Shown here in pieces: positions 1 to 10,720 of a stretch of 64,000 bases of DNA. The notes under the pieces are model-generated. The model worked only from the letters and a program-made list of their open reading frames with translations, was not told the DNA's origin and ran no database searches. Source of the DNA: Ridgeia piscesae (lineage: Eukaryota > Annelida > Polychaeta > Sabellida > Siboglinidae); contig JAODUO010001228.1 of the NCBI GenBank assembly GCA_025642075.2, positions 77,501 to 141,500 of the forward strand, in the 5' to 3' direction. Within the stretch, counting starts at the first letter, position 1, and each line of letters begins with the position of its first letter. The position numbers and the translations under genes were made by a program.

Positions 1-270
1 CGACAACATATACGTGTAGCTTGTCGTGACAGAAGGAGGCCAACAACAACAACATATACGTGTAGCTTGTCGTGACAGAAGGAGGCCAACAACAACAACA
101 ACAATATATACGTGTAGCTTATCGTGACAGAAAGAGGCCAACAACAACAACATATACGTGTAGCTTGTCGTGGCAGAAGGAGGCCAACAACAACAACAAC
201 AATATATACGTGTAGCTTATTGTGACAGAAAGAGGCCAACAACAACAACATATACGTGTAGCTTGTCATG
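1..270. repeat. Tandem repeat, about 50-56 bp unit, 6 copies
   Basis: Six copies of a unit built from ATACGTGTAGCTTGTCGTGA, a GGAGGCCAAC block and a variable run of CAA triplets. Copies alternate between a short CAA run followed by CATATACG and a longer one followed by TATATACG, so the array looks like a duplicated dimer. The last copy runs directly into the dispersed repeat that follows; a single copy of the same motif (ACATATACGTATAG) precedes the sister repeat near 14,220. Confidence 0.85.
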
Positions 271-1250
271 ACGGGGGAATTCTGAGACCGTTGTGACATC
301 CTCCTCCTCAAAGGTACCTAAAACACAGTTTAAAAGGCCAATTCCGTCTACCATCTTTGTATCTAGTTGCAATCGATATCCGCGATGTTTCAGACAACCC
401 TGAAAGAATTTCAGAATGTTCTCGTTCTCTTCATTTATTTACGTTAGGAATACTAATCATATAGTTGCTGTTTCTTGTTCCAAAGTTTACTCTTATAAGG
501 TTGACACACATTTCAGCGACGAACTTTTGGTCGCAGACAGGAAAGGTGAAGAACCGCTGCTCTTGTATTATTCATGTATGGCTTTAAAACATTCGCCTTT
601 GTTAGAATCTATTTCGGTATATAAATTTCATGCAACCAACAACACCGCGTCTCTTTGAAATCCTATTATGCAAATGACTGGTAAATAGTATACAACGATG
701 CTAAATTAATGTTACCAAAAAATGCAGTGTTCTGATTTTGGATAATAAAGCCAAAAAACACATGTCGGATCTTTGCCGTAGTTTGTGATATTATGACATA
801 TAATAACAGCTCACCTCAGAATTAATATTCCAATCACGTATCAGAGAAGCAATCTTCACATTGAGTTGCCAAAATAAAATAGATGCATACATCAAAAGGC
901 CTATCACCACTGAAGTGCGCCATGACACATTAAGGCTCCCTCAATTTACTCGAATCGTGCGTCTTCCTCTTGCAACGATTTCTTTGTTTATGAAGTTTGA
1001 CTTATTAGAAGCCGGATTCATCCTCTATGACACTTTGCGAAGATTGCTAGCAATATATCATTTTTTTAAATTATTCACATTGTCCGAAAATCTTAATTTG
1101 CGAACATTGTTTGGGTCTTATATAACATATTAGGGTATTCTAAACTTACTCGAATCCTTTGGCGCTGTCTCAACAAAGAATATCATATTGTATCCACTGT
1201 AAGCTGCTAGGATTATTTCCTTCGTTTAATAGCTGCCTTTTTCAACGAAC
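262..1250. repeat. Dispersed repeat, copy 1 (sister pieces at 12.2-14.4 kb)
   Basis: Segments 262-450 and 780-1,030 align by eye with 14,230-14,420 and 12,380-12,610. Shared landmarks are GACGGGGGAATTCTGA, the GGCCAA-TCCGT block, GTTTGTGATATTAT, CAGCTCAC-TCAGAATT and GTGAAGTTTGAC. The order of the pieces differs between the two loci, so one copy is rearranged. No coding capacity is seen. A non-autonomous transposable element is the likeliest identity; its ends were not found. Confidence 0.6.
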
Positions 1251-1285
1251 CACATGTATATGCGTATGCGTATGCGTATGTGAAT

Positions 1286-1688
<403 letters not shown>

Positions 1689-1734
1689 ATTAATGCGTAA
1701 AATATGTAATTGTAATTTGAAAATAACACCATGC

Positions 1735-1855
1735 GAGTCCGTGCACTTTCAAATCAAAATAGCTCCTATTTTCCGCAACCGATACTCTCGTAAGCGTCCA
1801 AATCGTATAAGATGTACGCGATAATCGTAAGTTATATCACGGACGTAGCACATAA
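1735..1855. repeat. Tail piece of dispersed repeat copy 1
   Basis: Carries the block GATACTCTCGTAAGCGTCCAA followed by CGATAATCG and a GACRTAGCACATAA-like end. It matches 13,055-13,140 directly and 13,195-13,275 in inverse orientation. It is separated from the rest of copy 1 by the TG microsatellite. Confidence 0.6.
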
Positions 1856-2026
1856 CTCACTCATTTCTTCTATACTTGTTTCCGAATTAATTTCGAAACA
1901 TTCCTCTCATTTAGACTATGTTATTATACTCGGATTTGAACTTCGTGTTTGAATATAATATTATGCCTAAGTAGTATAAATCACTTATGCATTTCGGTAG
2001 TGAGTGTATTTATCTTTATTTTTTAA

Positions 2027-3240
2027 ACTCGCCTGATAGTGAGTGTGTTGTACGTATGACATCGGTCTTGCCTGATAGTGAGTGTGTTGAACATATTACA
2101 CCGGTCTCGCCTGATAGTGAGTGTGTTGTACGTATTAAACCGGTATAGTCTGACAATGAGTGTGTTGTACTTATTACACCGGTCTAGCCTGACAGTGAGT
2201 GTTTTGTACTTACTACACCGGTCTCGCCTGATAGTGACTGTGTTGTACTTATTACACCGGTCTCGCCTGACAAGGAGTGTGTTGCACTTACTGCACTGGT
2301 CTCGCCTGATAGTGAGTGTGTTGTACGTATTACACTGGTCTCGCCTGACAGTGAGTGTGTTGTACTTATTACACTGGTCTCGCCTTATAGTAAGTGTGTT
2401 GTACTTATTACACCGGTCTCGCCTGATAGTGAGTGTGTTGTACGTATTACACTGGTCTCGCCTGATAGTGAGTGTGTTGTACGTATTACACTGGTCTCGC
2501 CTGATAGTGAGTGTGTTGTCTTATTACACCGGTTTCGCCTGACAGTGATCGTGTTGTACTTATTACACTGGTCTCGCCTGGCAGTGAGTGTGTTGTACTT
2601 ATTACACCAGTCTCGCCTGATAGTGAGTGTGTTGTACTTATTACACCAATCTCGCCTGATAGTGAGTGTGTTGTACTTATTACACCGGTCTCGCCTGATA
2701 GTGAGTGTGTTATACTTATGACACTGGTCTCGCCTGATAGTGAGTGTGTTGTACGTATTACACCGGTCTCGCCTGATAGTGAGTGTGTTGTACGTATTAC
2801 ACCGGTCTGCCTGACAATGAGTGTGTTGTACTTACTACACCGGTTTCGCCTGATAGTGAGTGTGTTGTACATATTACACCAGTCTCGCCTGATAGTGAGC
2901 GTGTTGTACTTATTACACCGGTCTGGCCTGACAATGAGTGTGTTGTACTTACTACACCGGTTTCGCCTGATAGTGAGTGTGTTGTACATATTACACCAGT
3001 CTCGCCTGATAGTGAGCGAGTTGTACTTATTACACCGGTCTGGCCTGACAATGAGTGTGTTGTACTTAATGCACCGGTCTCGCCAAATAATTAGTGTGAT
3101 GTACTTATTACACCAGTCTCGCCTGATAGTGAGTATGTTGTACATATTACACCAATCTCGCCTGAGAGTGAGTGTGTTGTACTTATTACACTAATCTCGC
3201 CTGATAGTGAGTATGTTGTACGTGTTAGACCGGTCTCGCC
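2027..3240. repeat. 39-bp minisatellite, about 31 copies
   Basis: The unit starts CTCGCCTGATAGTGAGTGTG and ends TTGTACTTATTACACCGGT. Thirty-nine is a multiple of 3, so frames stay open for 150-227 codons on both strands; the translations are plain repeats and no gene is inferred. Copies differ mainly at GATAG/GACAG/GACAATG and CTTATTAC/CGTATTAC. A trimer-like pattern is visible at 2,805-3,060, where the same three variants occur twice in the same order. Confidence 0.95.
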
Positions 3241-3896
3241 TAATTGTTATTCTGGCCAATGAGTTTCTTTTCTCCAATTATTTGGATGGGTTTGTGTTCG
3301 ACGTCGAACCGCCAGCCCCAATCGCACATCCACGGGAAACATTTCTCTAAGACAGCCTCTCCGTCCAGCTATCTCCATGTCCCCGTCAAAAAATTTTTTC
3401 GGCGACCCTTACCTTTAGAATGATATTTTGTGACGATAATCTAATATAGATAAACGATCGGATAATTATTTTTTCATAACTTTTTATAAGCATAACCGAA
3501 GAGCAGTTTGCGGACTGTCTGTATCAGTCTACGGTGGAGGAGTGTGAATGTTACGATCCCGGGAGATGGAGGCATTTGGCGTTTTTAGATGCGTTATCTG
3601 CATTACAAAGGAAACACCAGCAACTTATGGCTATTGCATGGTGTCTGCAATAAAATATGTGGCTATTACAATGGTTCTTACTATTTTGTAGTTACAACAC
3701 AAGTTCACACACCGCGATTTCCTCTGTTGTTAAGCTGTTAAGGCGACGAGTTGAATGCTATTGGCTGAAAACACAGAGTGACAGGCGGCCGTATTCATAA
3801 GAGCAGCGATGAGGAAGCACAACCCACACGGCACTAAGAGGTGAAACGAAACCGTTCTCCAAACGACGACTAACATCGACACACAGCCAAGTGACG
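3241..3896. other. Sequence upstream of the LRR-kringle gene; no gene seen
   Basis: About 650 bases of ordinary composition without repeats or a convincing open frame. It may hold the promoter and a first exon of the downstream gene, but no TATA box or start codon in frame with that gene was recognised. Confidence 0.4.
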
Positions 3897-3907
3897 ATGG
3901 TTGAGGG

Positions 3908-5315
3908 TTGTCTGCTAGGCGGGGAGTGCGGCGTGGTGACGAGTTTGAGGAGCCACGGCGATGGCTTTTGATCGCGGTGCTGATAGCAGCCCTAGTGCCG
4001 ACCGGGGCCACTCGGGATCGCTGTTTAGAAACCACACAAGGGGTCGACTGTACCGTCTATGGCAACTCACAGGTACCGTCCATCAATGCCTCCTACACAT
4101 TTGATACGATCGATATCCAAGGTGGCGAAAGGAAATTCGGAGGCGGATCAGAACGATTGGTAATACAAGCAGAAGCTTTTAAGAACACAAAGCCCAAGAA
4201 AATAGAGTTCTATTATATAGGCAACATTATTTGCTGCCAGCCGGGGGCGTTCTTGGGTATTGGGGGTGAGCTCAAAGAACTGAGATTTCATTGGAACGGT
4301 ATGTTAACGATTCTTGATGGCGCTTTCGATGGACTTGGTCAGCTAAGAATTCTAGTTCTGGAAAATATATATACGAACACACTGAGTCGAGGAATATTCA
4401 CTCATTTGTCTCACCTAGAGAAATTGTACATATCACACACCCTGCTCGAGACGATTCCGGATGAAACTTTCATTGGTCTCAATCAGCTAAAGTATCTTAA
4501 CCTGGGGTACAACAGCCTTAAGACACTGACCCGAGCCATGTTTGCTCCCTTGTCACAATTGGAGACACTGAATGTGGGTGAAAACCAGATACAGACAATC
4601 ACCGATGACGTGTTCAATGATCTCAGTCAGCTAAAGTATCTAGATCTGACCAACGCCCACCTGAAGAGAGTGAGTCGAACCACGTTCATTAACTTTCCCC
4701 ATCTCGAGGAACTGGACCTTGACAAAACCAAGATAGAGACGATCGACGACAGGGCATTCGATCAACTCGGACAGCTGAAGAAATTAGATCTGAGCAATAA
4801 TCGCCTGAAAACAGTGAACCACAACATGTTCAAACACCTATCACGTCTGGAGGGGCTGTTTCTTAGTAACAACCATCTCGAGACGATTCCCGATGATACT
4901 TTCGATAGCCTCACTCAGCTAAAGTATCTATTTCTTAGCAACACCAACCTGAAGACAGTGAGTCACACCATGTTTAGTCACTTATCACGTCTGAGAGCCC
5001 TGTCTCTTGAAAACAACACACTCCAGACAATTCCCGATGACACGTTCCTTGGACTTGGTCAGGTGACCTACTTGAGACTTATCAACTGCGGCCTGTCAAC
5101 ATTGAGTGCGACACTCCTCAGCCGTATGTCACATATACATTATTTATTCCTTAACGGCAATCCACTGGTGTGTGACTGTCAACTGGCCTGGGTACAGAAA
5201 TGTGATAGATCTACACTGGTACAAGGCTCATGCGCTAATCCGCCCACTGCTTCCGGTCAACGCATCAGATCCTATGACGTCTCCAAGTGTAAACCAGACA
5301 ACACAACAAACAAAG
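3908..5315 (+). CDS. LRR-kringle gene, exon with leader, LRRs and LRR C-cap
   Basis: The frame opens after a TGA at 3,902-3,904, with a TTG as its first start-like codon. The nearest ATG (3,897, good context) is in another frame and stops at 3,969-3,971. Either an upstream exon splices in (CTGCTAG|G near 3,918 is a possible acceptor) or translation starts at a non-AUG codon. The C-cap Cys set (CDC, KC, SC, KC) is intact. If the donor at 5,316 is not used, translation ends at 5,350 and the kringle is not joined. Confidence 0.8.
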
Positions 5316-6214
5316 GTATATTCGCATCGTTCCATAAATATTATATTTAATTATCGTTTGTAGCTAGTAATTTGTTTATAAAACAAACCTGTCTATTTTC
5401 GAACAGAAACCGTAAGTTTACGATAAAGTGATGATGACATCGATAGAAAACTACAAAGTTATATATTTATTTAGAACAAATGATGTTTTAAATAGAAAAC
5501 TACAGTCCGCTTTTCGTTCAACTGTCCGTCCGTCTGTGTGTCTGTGTGTCTGTGTGTCTGTGTGTCTGTGTGTCTTGTGTCTGTGTCTGTGTGTCTGGTC
5601 TGTGTGTCTGTGTGTCTGTGTGTCTGTGTGTCTGTGTGTCTGTGTGTCTGTGTGTCTGTGTGTCTGTGTGTCTGTGTCTGTGTGTCTGTGTGTCTGTGTG
5701 TCTGTGTGTCTGTGTGTCTTTTCTGTGTGTCTGTGTGTCTGTTGTCTGTGTGTCTGTGTGTCTGTGTGTCTGTGTCGTGTGTCTGTGTCTGTGTGTCTGT
5801 TGTCTGCTGTCTGTGTTCTTGTGTCTGTGTGTCTGTGTGTCTGTGTCCCGTGTGTCTGTGTGTCTGTGTGTCTGTGTGTCTGTGTGTCTGTGTGTCTGTG
5901 TGTCTGTGTGACTTTTCTAGTGTGTCATGTATGTCGTGTCTGTGTGTCGTGTGTCTGTGTCTGTGTGTCTGTGTCTGTTCTGTGTATCTGTGTCTGTGTG
6001 TCTGTGTGTCGTGTGTCTGTGTCTGTGTCTGTGTGTCTGTGTCTTCTGCATGTCTGTCTGTCAGCCTGTCTGCATGTCTCTGCCTGTCTGCCTGTCTGCC
6101 TGTCTGCCTGTCTGCCTGTCTGCCTGTCTGCTCTATCTATCTCTTCTGCCTGCCTGTCTTTCTGTCTTTCTGTCTTTCTGTTTTGTACTTACTCTTCCAT
6201 TCTCTGTATCTCTT

Positions 6215-6278
<64 letters not shown>

Positions 6279-7097
6279 TCTCTCTCTCTCTTATCTATCT
6301 ATCTATCTTTCTTTCTTTCTCTCTCTTTCTCTCTATATGTCTTACTTTCACTCTCTCGTCAAATAACTAGCTTAACTACAGCAGAAAGAATATTTCGAAG
6401 GTGAAATTGGCGCCTATGTTTATCCATGTTATAGGCAACAGGACGACGGAGTGTCTGGTAACTGCTGATGGTCATGACTACCGCGGTCTTGTCCACACGA
6501 CCAAATCAGGTCGGATGTGTCAACACTGGAATTCACAAAAGGTAGCGTACTTTTCAATCTTACAGAGTAATTCGTAACACGTTTCTTGTCAAACGTTTCT
6601 TGTACAAAATGTCTTTGATATATCCATCATGTTCATTGAATAATATTCACTATTTCTTTTAAATATTTTGTTTTCCTGGATTTCGTTGATCAGCTTATTT
6701 CTACTTTGCCTATTAAGTGCTGATCGTTTGGTCTTTCAAAATATTTATATACCCGCAGAAATTAAACATCTAATTAAGAATATATGTGATTGTCAAAACG
6801 GCGATAACCTGTTAAAAATAAGTTACATTGCTAAACTATTAGTTATTTAGTAATTCAAAATAAGATAGGGGAAAATACTGACGGTCACGTAACAGGCTGC
6901 TGTACTCAGTGAGTAAATATTCAACCATTTCCTTACAGCCTCATCAACACAACTGCGTTACAGGAGGCAGAGCAAACTACTGCAACAACAACATCAAAAA
7001 CATCCCGAGTAATTGCCCTGTCTCAGCAGGGCCTTGGTGCTACACAACCGACCCGGCAGTGCTCTGGGAATACTGCGACATTCCTCGGTGTGAGTAA
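3908..7097 (+). CDS. Leucine-rich repeat / kringle protein, three exons inferred
   Basis: Seen: a long open exon (to 5,315) encodes a hydrophobic leader ([16 protein letters not shown]), a short Cys-containing cap, about 13 leucine-rich repeats of 24 residues and a C-terminal cap with CDCQLAW. Two following exons encode the halves of one kringle domain. Splicing AAAG|GTATAT to TATAG|GC makes a Gly codon and keeps frame; AAG|GTAGCG to TTACAG|CCT is phase 0. The kringle has the hallmarks YRG, CQHW, NYC, WCYTTDP and WEYC. The LRRs alternate between two types (ETIPDDTF... and KTVSHTMF...), giving a 48-residue super-repeat. Inferred: an extracellular binding protein. The end is either the stop at 7,095-7,097 just after the last Cys or a further splice at GGT|GTGAGT (7,090). 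No transmembrane segment is seen. No ATG is in frame before the leader, so the first coding exon may lie upstream. Confidence 0.7.
5521..6358. repeat. TGTGTGTC, CTGC/CTGT and (CT)n low-complexity tract in intron
   Basis: An octamer array TGTGTGTC (5,521-6,050) grades into CCTGTCTG (6,050-6,130), TTTCTGTC and finally a pure CT run (about 6,215-6,300). It lies in the inferred intron between the LRR exon and the first kringle exon; the pyrimidine-rich end is about 80 bases before the acceptor at 6,434. Confidence 0.95.
6435..6541 (+). CDS. LRR-kringle gene, kringle exon 1
   Basis: Acceptor TTATAG|GC, donor AAG|GTAGCG. Encodes an N-glycosylation-like NRT followed by the first half of the kringle, with Cys 1 in TECL, the YRG motif and Cys 2 in MCQHW. 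The first two bases complete a Gly codon with the G left by the upstream exon. Confidence 0.75.
6939..7097 (+). CDS. LRR-kringle gene, kringle exon 2
   Basis: Acceptor CCTTACAG|CCT in phase 0 with the previous exon. Encodes the kringle second half with NYC, WCYTTDP, WEYC and the last Cys in IPRC, then Glu and a stop. The overlapping GGT|GTGAGT is a strong donor sequence, so the true exon may end at 7,089 with the last Cys codon split. Confidence 0.7.
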   Translation, partial: PHQHNCVTGGRANYCNNNIKNIPSNCPVSAGPWCYTTDPAVLWEYCDIPRCE

Positions 7098-7379
7098 ACT
7101 CACATGGGCTGCACCACTACAAGGTAGAGTGCGTAGTTATCTTTACTATGATATACCTGGTAGATAAATAAGAAATTCCACGCAGAGTCTTTTAAAGTAT
7201 TACGCCACCACGTGATCCACCCTCAGAGTGAATTTGTATCGGATTCATGACTTTGTTACTGCAGCAAATGAACTAAGCCGTTTTTCATGCTCGGTTTGGT
7301 CTTAAGTAATGCTTTTCATGGTGATTGTACGCCTCTGTGCCGACCTGATGTCCCAGAATACATTACACTCTCTGAGGAA

Positions 7380-8640
7380 GGGTTTACTAAGACTTTCTCC
7401 AGGAGCTTCATACCACGACTGAGAGGGAAAAAACCTTAAAGTCATGGGCGGCTCAACTGAGGAAGAGTTTCACTGTACGCCTGCCATGGAAAACATATAT
7501 GATTATCCCTGTACCCAAGAAACCTAAAGCTAGCCAGTTAAATTAGTTTTGTGCAGTTGCACTTACCTCAATAATAGCTAAATGCATGGAGCAGATTATT
7601 TGCTATTCAATTTGTCTGCATATCTTGATCCTCGTTTTTAACGTTCACAGAGGCGTTCAGGACCCATCTCTATGGTTGTCTGATCTAATTTCATCACAGC
7701 ATTTTGAAGATGACGAAGTCTACATCAGAAAGTTGTTCACTGATTATATGGGTGCAATTAATACCATCGATCCTTTTGTTTTTCTGAAGCGTATGAGTGA
7801 CCTTAATATAAGCACAAACATTGTTCTTTGGATGAAAGAATGTTTGAGAGACCGTCCACACCGCGTCCACATATCGGACGAGATTGTAAGACATTCCGCC
7901 AAACCAAGGGTTGTGTCATCTCTGTTTACATGTGCACAGATCAAGCGACGTGTCAAACCTCATACTGCTGACATATGCAAATTGGAATGCCTCAGATGGC
8001 CTCTTGACAAAAAGATTCTTTGCCCGATTATGTTCCACAAATCTCAGTCTTTGTGAATGGTGTGCTGGTAGCTTTCTTTACCTTAATGTTGCAAAATGCA
8101 TAAATTGTGCAAGATACCGGAGAGTCTCAGATGTCGACGTTGTGTGCAGTTTAAATTTGTTGACACTTTTATTACAATATGGTGTTTTTACTGAAAACAA
8201 TATTGCAAAAAAGATAAACCAACGCCTCTACCTGCTAAGGAAAACTGATATTTTTGAGGTCAGACAAAACATATGGGAAATTGTATAGGAGTTTAATGAA
8301 GAGTGTTCCGACCTTCAATTGTGTTGTAAGATTTGGTATTGTGAACATGACAGACGCAGCTAGACGGTATCGCATTGTAAAAGTGGCAAGCAAATGTATT
8401 GGAGTAAGGCAGTATCCGCGGGAAGACTTGGCGCTGACAAAAGAAAGGATACTAGTATTGTCTGCGACATCACACGTCCTCTTTATGGTCAGTTCCAGTA
8501 ACGTCCATCTGACCGACAACACAAGATGTTTCCTGCTGGGAAGAATCTATGAACAATCCTTTGTACCAACTGCATTTTTCTCTGCTATTCGCCGTCCGCT
8601 CAAGATTATGGTTGAGGCTCACATAAAACCTTAAAAACAA
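7380..8640 (+). pseudogene. Decayed non-LTR retrotransposon reverse transcriptase (Rex1/Babar-like)
   Basis: Pieces of a reverse transcriptase lie in order across several frames: WKTYMIIPVPKKPK and ALTSIIAKCMEQI (about 7,490-7,600), FTDYMGAINTI in place of the usual FxDxxxAFNTI (about 7,735-7,770), RPHRVHI, then LCEWCAGSFLYLNVAK (about 8,045-8,095), QRLYLLRK (about 8,220) and YRSLMKSVPTFN, RIVKVASKCIGV and SFVPTA (8,280-8,575). This order and wording fit the Rex1/Babar branch of CR1-like elements, by family knowledge. An in-frame stop follows SQLN, at least three frameshifts are needed, and the YxDD motif is lost, so it is dead. No endonuclease part was recognised upstream. Confidence 0.8.
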
Positions 8641-9480
8641 CCTTCAGACTCTACAAAATGCAGATACATTTTATGGGTAACCGGGATGTTCGACTAACCC
8701 GTTATCCAGTGTGTAAACTAGCAACCTAGCGCTGGTTTCTTTGTGTGTGCAGTTATGAAGAAGAGCACATCTCATCTCGGCATATAGATTTATCGTTGTA
8801 GTAACGCTAATATTTCGCGTCTATTTTACTCAACCCGATTCCGGACATTACATTTCAATGTGTATTTCAGAAGTGGGTGTTGTTCTTAAAGATACAAGTC
8901 AAGTCAAGCTAAGATTTATAAGAGTGAATATGTTTCTTAACAGTCTTAACTTGCGATATGTTTCCAGAGTGATCGTCGTCAGTGACTACAGAGCGGGAAG
9001 ACACGAACAACGGCAACTATGAGTATAATAAATCATCGCTAATTCAGTCAATTCTATGTTTGAACTGGAGAAAATTTAATAATACATACAAAAACGAAAT
9101 ACGTAAAACAGTTTACTTATATTGGATAAATACATTATTAAATGTTCTGCGGAAACAATGATAATCACATATTTAAAAACATAGTTCACATGGTTGGTTT
9201 CGGAGTAAAGCTCCAGTACCGTTTGTAATGAATTTGTTGTCCATGGTGTATGATTTGGGATTATAATGCAATGACACGCAAACGCTATTTTATTTTTAGC
9301 CCAGACTTGTTGCTTGTGTTAATTTTCTTCTGACATTAACTACTAAGCCAAGGTATTGTTGGCTTATATTCATATGGTATAGTTTTTTGTGTGTGGAGGT
9401 AAAATCTGCACATCTACATGGAAACGGGAATAACCATTCGGTATATAATCTAGTGGTCATACCAAAGACACCATTGGGTG
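8641..9480. other. AT-rich spacer, nothing recognised
   Basis: No open frame, RNA gene or clear repeat was recognised; faint similarity to the following about 135-bp repeat cannot be excluded. Confidence 0.5.
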
Positions 9481-10720
9481 ATTTAATAAAAGAATCACAA
9501 AATACAAATTAATGTATCTGACAAGATGTTAAATACGGTTTGTTACGTACGAATCATAGTATTATGTGCATGTTATTATAACACCAACTTCTAAAGTTAT
9601 TTGTGGATGGTTTGTAGTAATAGCAGACAATTAGTTTGTTGTGCTGCATGTGTAAAACGTATTTGATGCAAGTTATTGGACCCGATTATCCCAGCTGTAT
9701 TGTATTGCATTGCGTTGCGTTGCGTTGCGTTGCGTTGCGTTGCGTTGCGTTGCGTTGCGTTGCGTTGCGTTGCGTTGCGTTGCGTTGCGTTGCGTTGCGT
9801 TGCGTTGCGTTGCGTTGCGTTGCGTTGCGTTGCGTTGCGTTGCGTTGCGTTGCGTTGCGTTGCGTTGCGTTGCGTTGCGTTGCGTTGCGTTGCGTTGCGT
9901 TGCGTTGCGTTGCGTTGCGTTGCGTTGCGTTGCGTTGCGTTGCGTTGCGTTGCGTTGCGTTGCATTGCATTGTATTGCATTGTATTGTATGCATTTTATT
10001 GTGAGATTAATTTGTAAAGTTACATGTGTGTTGGTTTTCAATAATAGCAGAACATTTATTTTTGAGGTGCACACGATTTATCCCAGATATATTGTAATGT
10101 ATGCCTTTTATTCTGAGATTAACTTCTAAAATTGTTTATGGATAGTTTTCAATAATGGCAGATAATTTGTGTGTGTGGTGCCTGTATAAAACGTATATGT
10201 GGCGACAAGGTCATAGATACAATTCATCCCGGATATATTGTATTGCATGCATTTCATCTTGCGATAAACTTCTAAAATTATGTATGGTTGGTTTTCAATA
10301 ATGGCAAATAATTTGTTTTTTGTGGTGCTTGTGTAAAACGTGTATGGCAAGATGTAAGATACAGTTTATCCCAGATATATTGTATTATAGGCGTTTTATT
10401 CTAACAAGAACTTCTAAACTTGTGTGTGTATGGTTTTCATAATACCATAATTTGCTTGTTTTCTGGTGTTTGTGCAAAATGTATACATGGCATGGTGTTA
10501 AATACAATTTATCCCAGATGTATTGTATTTTATGCATTTTATTCAGAGATAAACTTATATTATCAGATCATTCGGTTTTTGTGCTGCACGTATAAGGTTT
10601 ATCCCAGATGTACGGTATTGTATGCATTTTATTGTGACATTAAGTTCTAAATACATGTGTGGTTGGTTTTCAATAATAGAAGATCATTAGATGTTTGTGG
10701 TGTTTGGGTAAAACATATAT
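9480..10720. repeat. Degenerate tandem repeat, unit about 110-150 bp, about 8 copies
   Basis: Repeated landmarks in constant order are TTTATCCCAGATATATTGTA, TGCATTTTATTCTGAGATTAA, CTTCTAAA, GGTTTTCAATAATGGCA, GTGGTG and GTAAAACGTATATGG. Copies start near 9,675, 10,078, 10,225, 10,368, 10,508 and 10,598. Weaker copies continue near 10,860-10,960 and 11,215-11,290. No coding capacity. Confidence 0.8.
9703..9964. repeat. (GCGTT)n pentanucleotide microsatellite, about 51 copies
   Basis: A nearly perfect TTGCG array bounded by transition motifs TGTATTGTATTGCATTGCG on the left and TTGCATTGCATTGTATTGCA on the right. It sits inside one unit of the surrounding 110-150-bp repeat, at the spot where the other units read ATTGTATTGCATGCATTTTA. 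It is rich in CpG (one per 5 bases). Confidence 0.98.

Noticed and set aside
2078..3194. Frames of 150-227 codons with repeated VLYLLHRSRL
   Set aside because: Artefact of the 39-bp minisatellite.
7586..8056. Intact reverse transcriptase
   Set aside because: Stops and frameshifts on both sides, changed FxD motif and no YxDD, so it is a dead remnant.
9597..10129. Cys-Val-Ala-Leu or Gln-Arg-Asn-Ala-Thr repeat proteins
   Set aside because: Six-frame reading of the GCGTT microsatellite.
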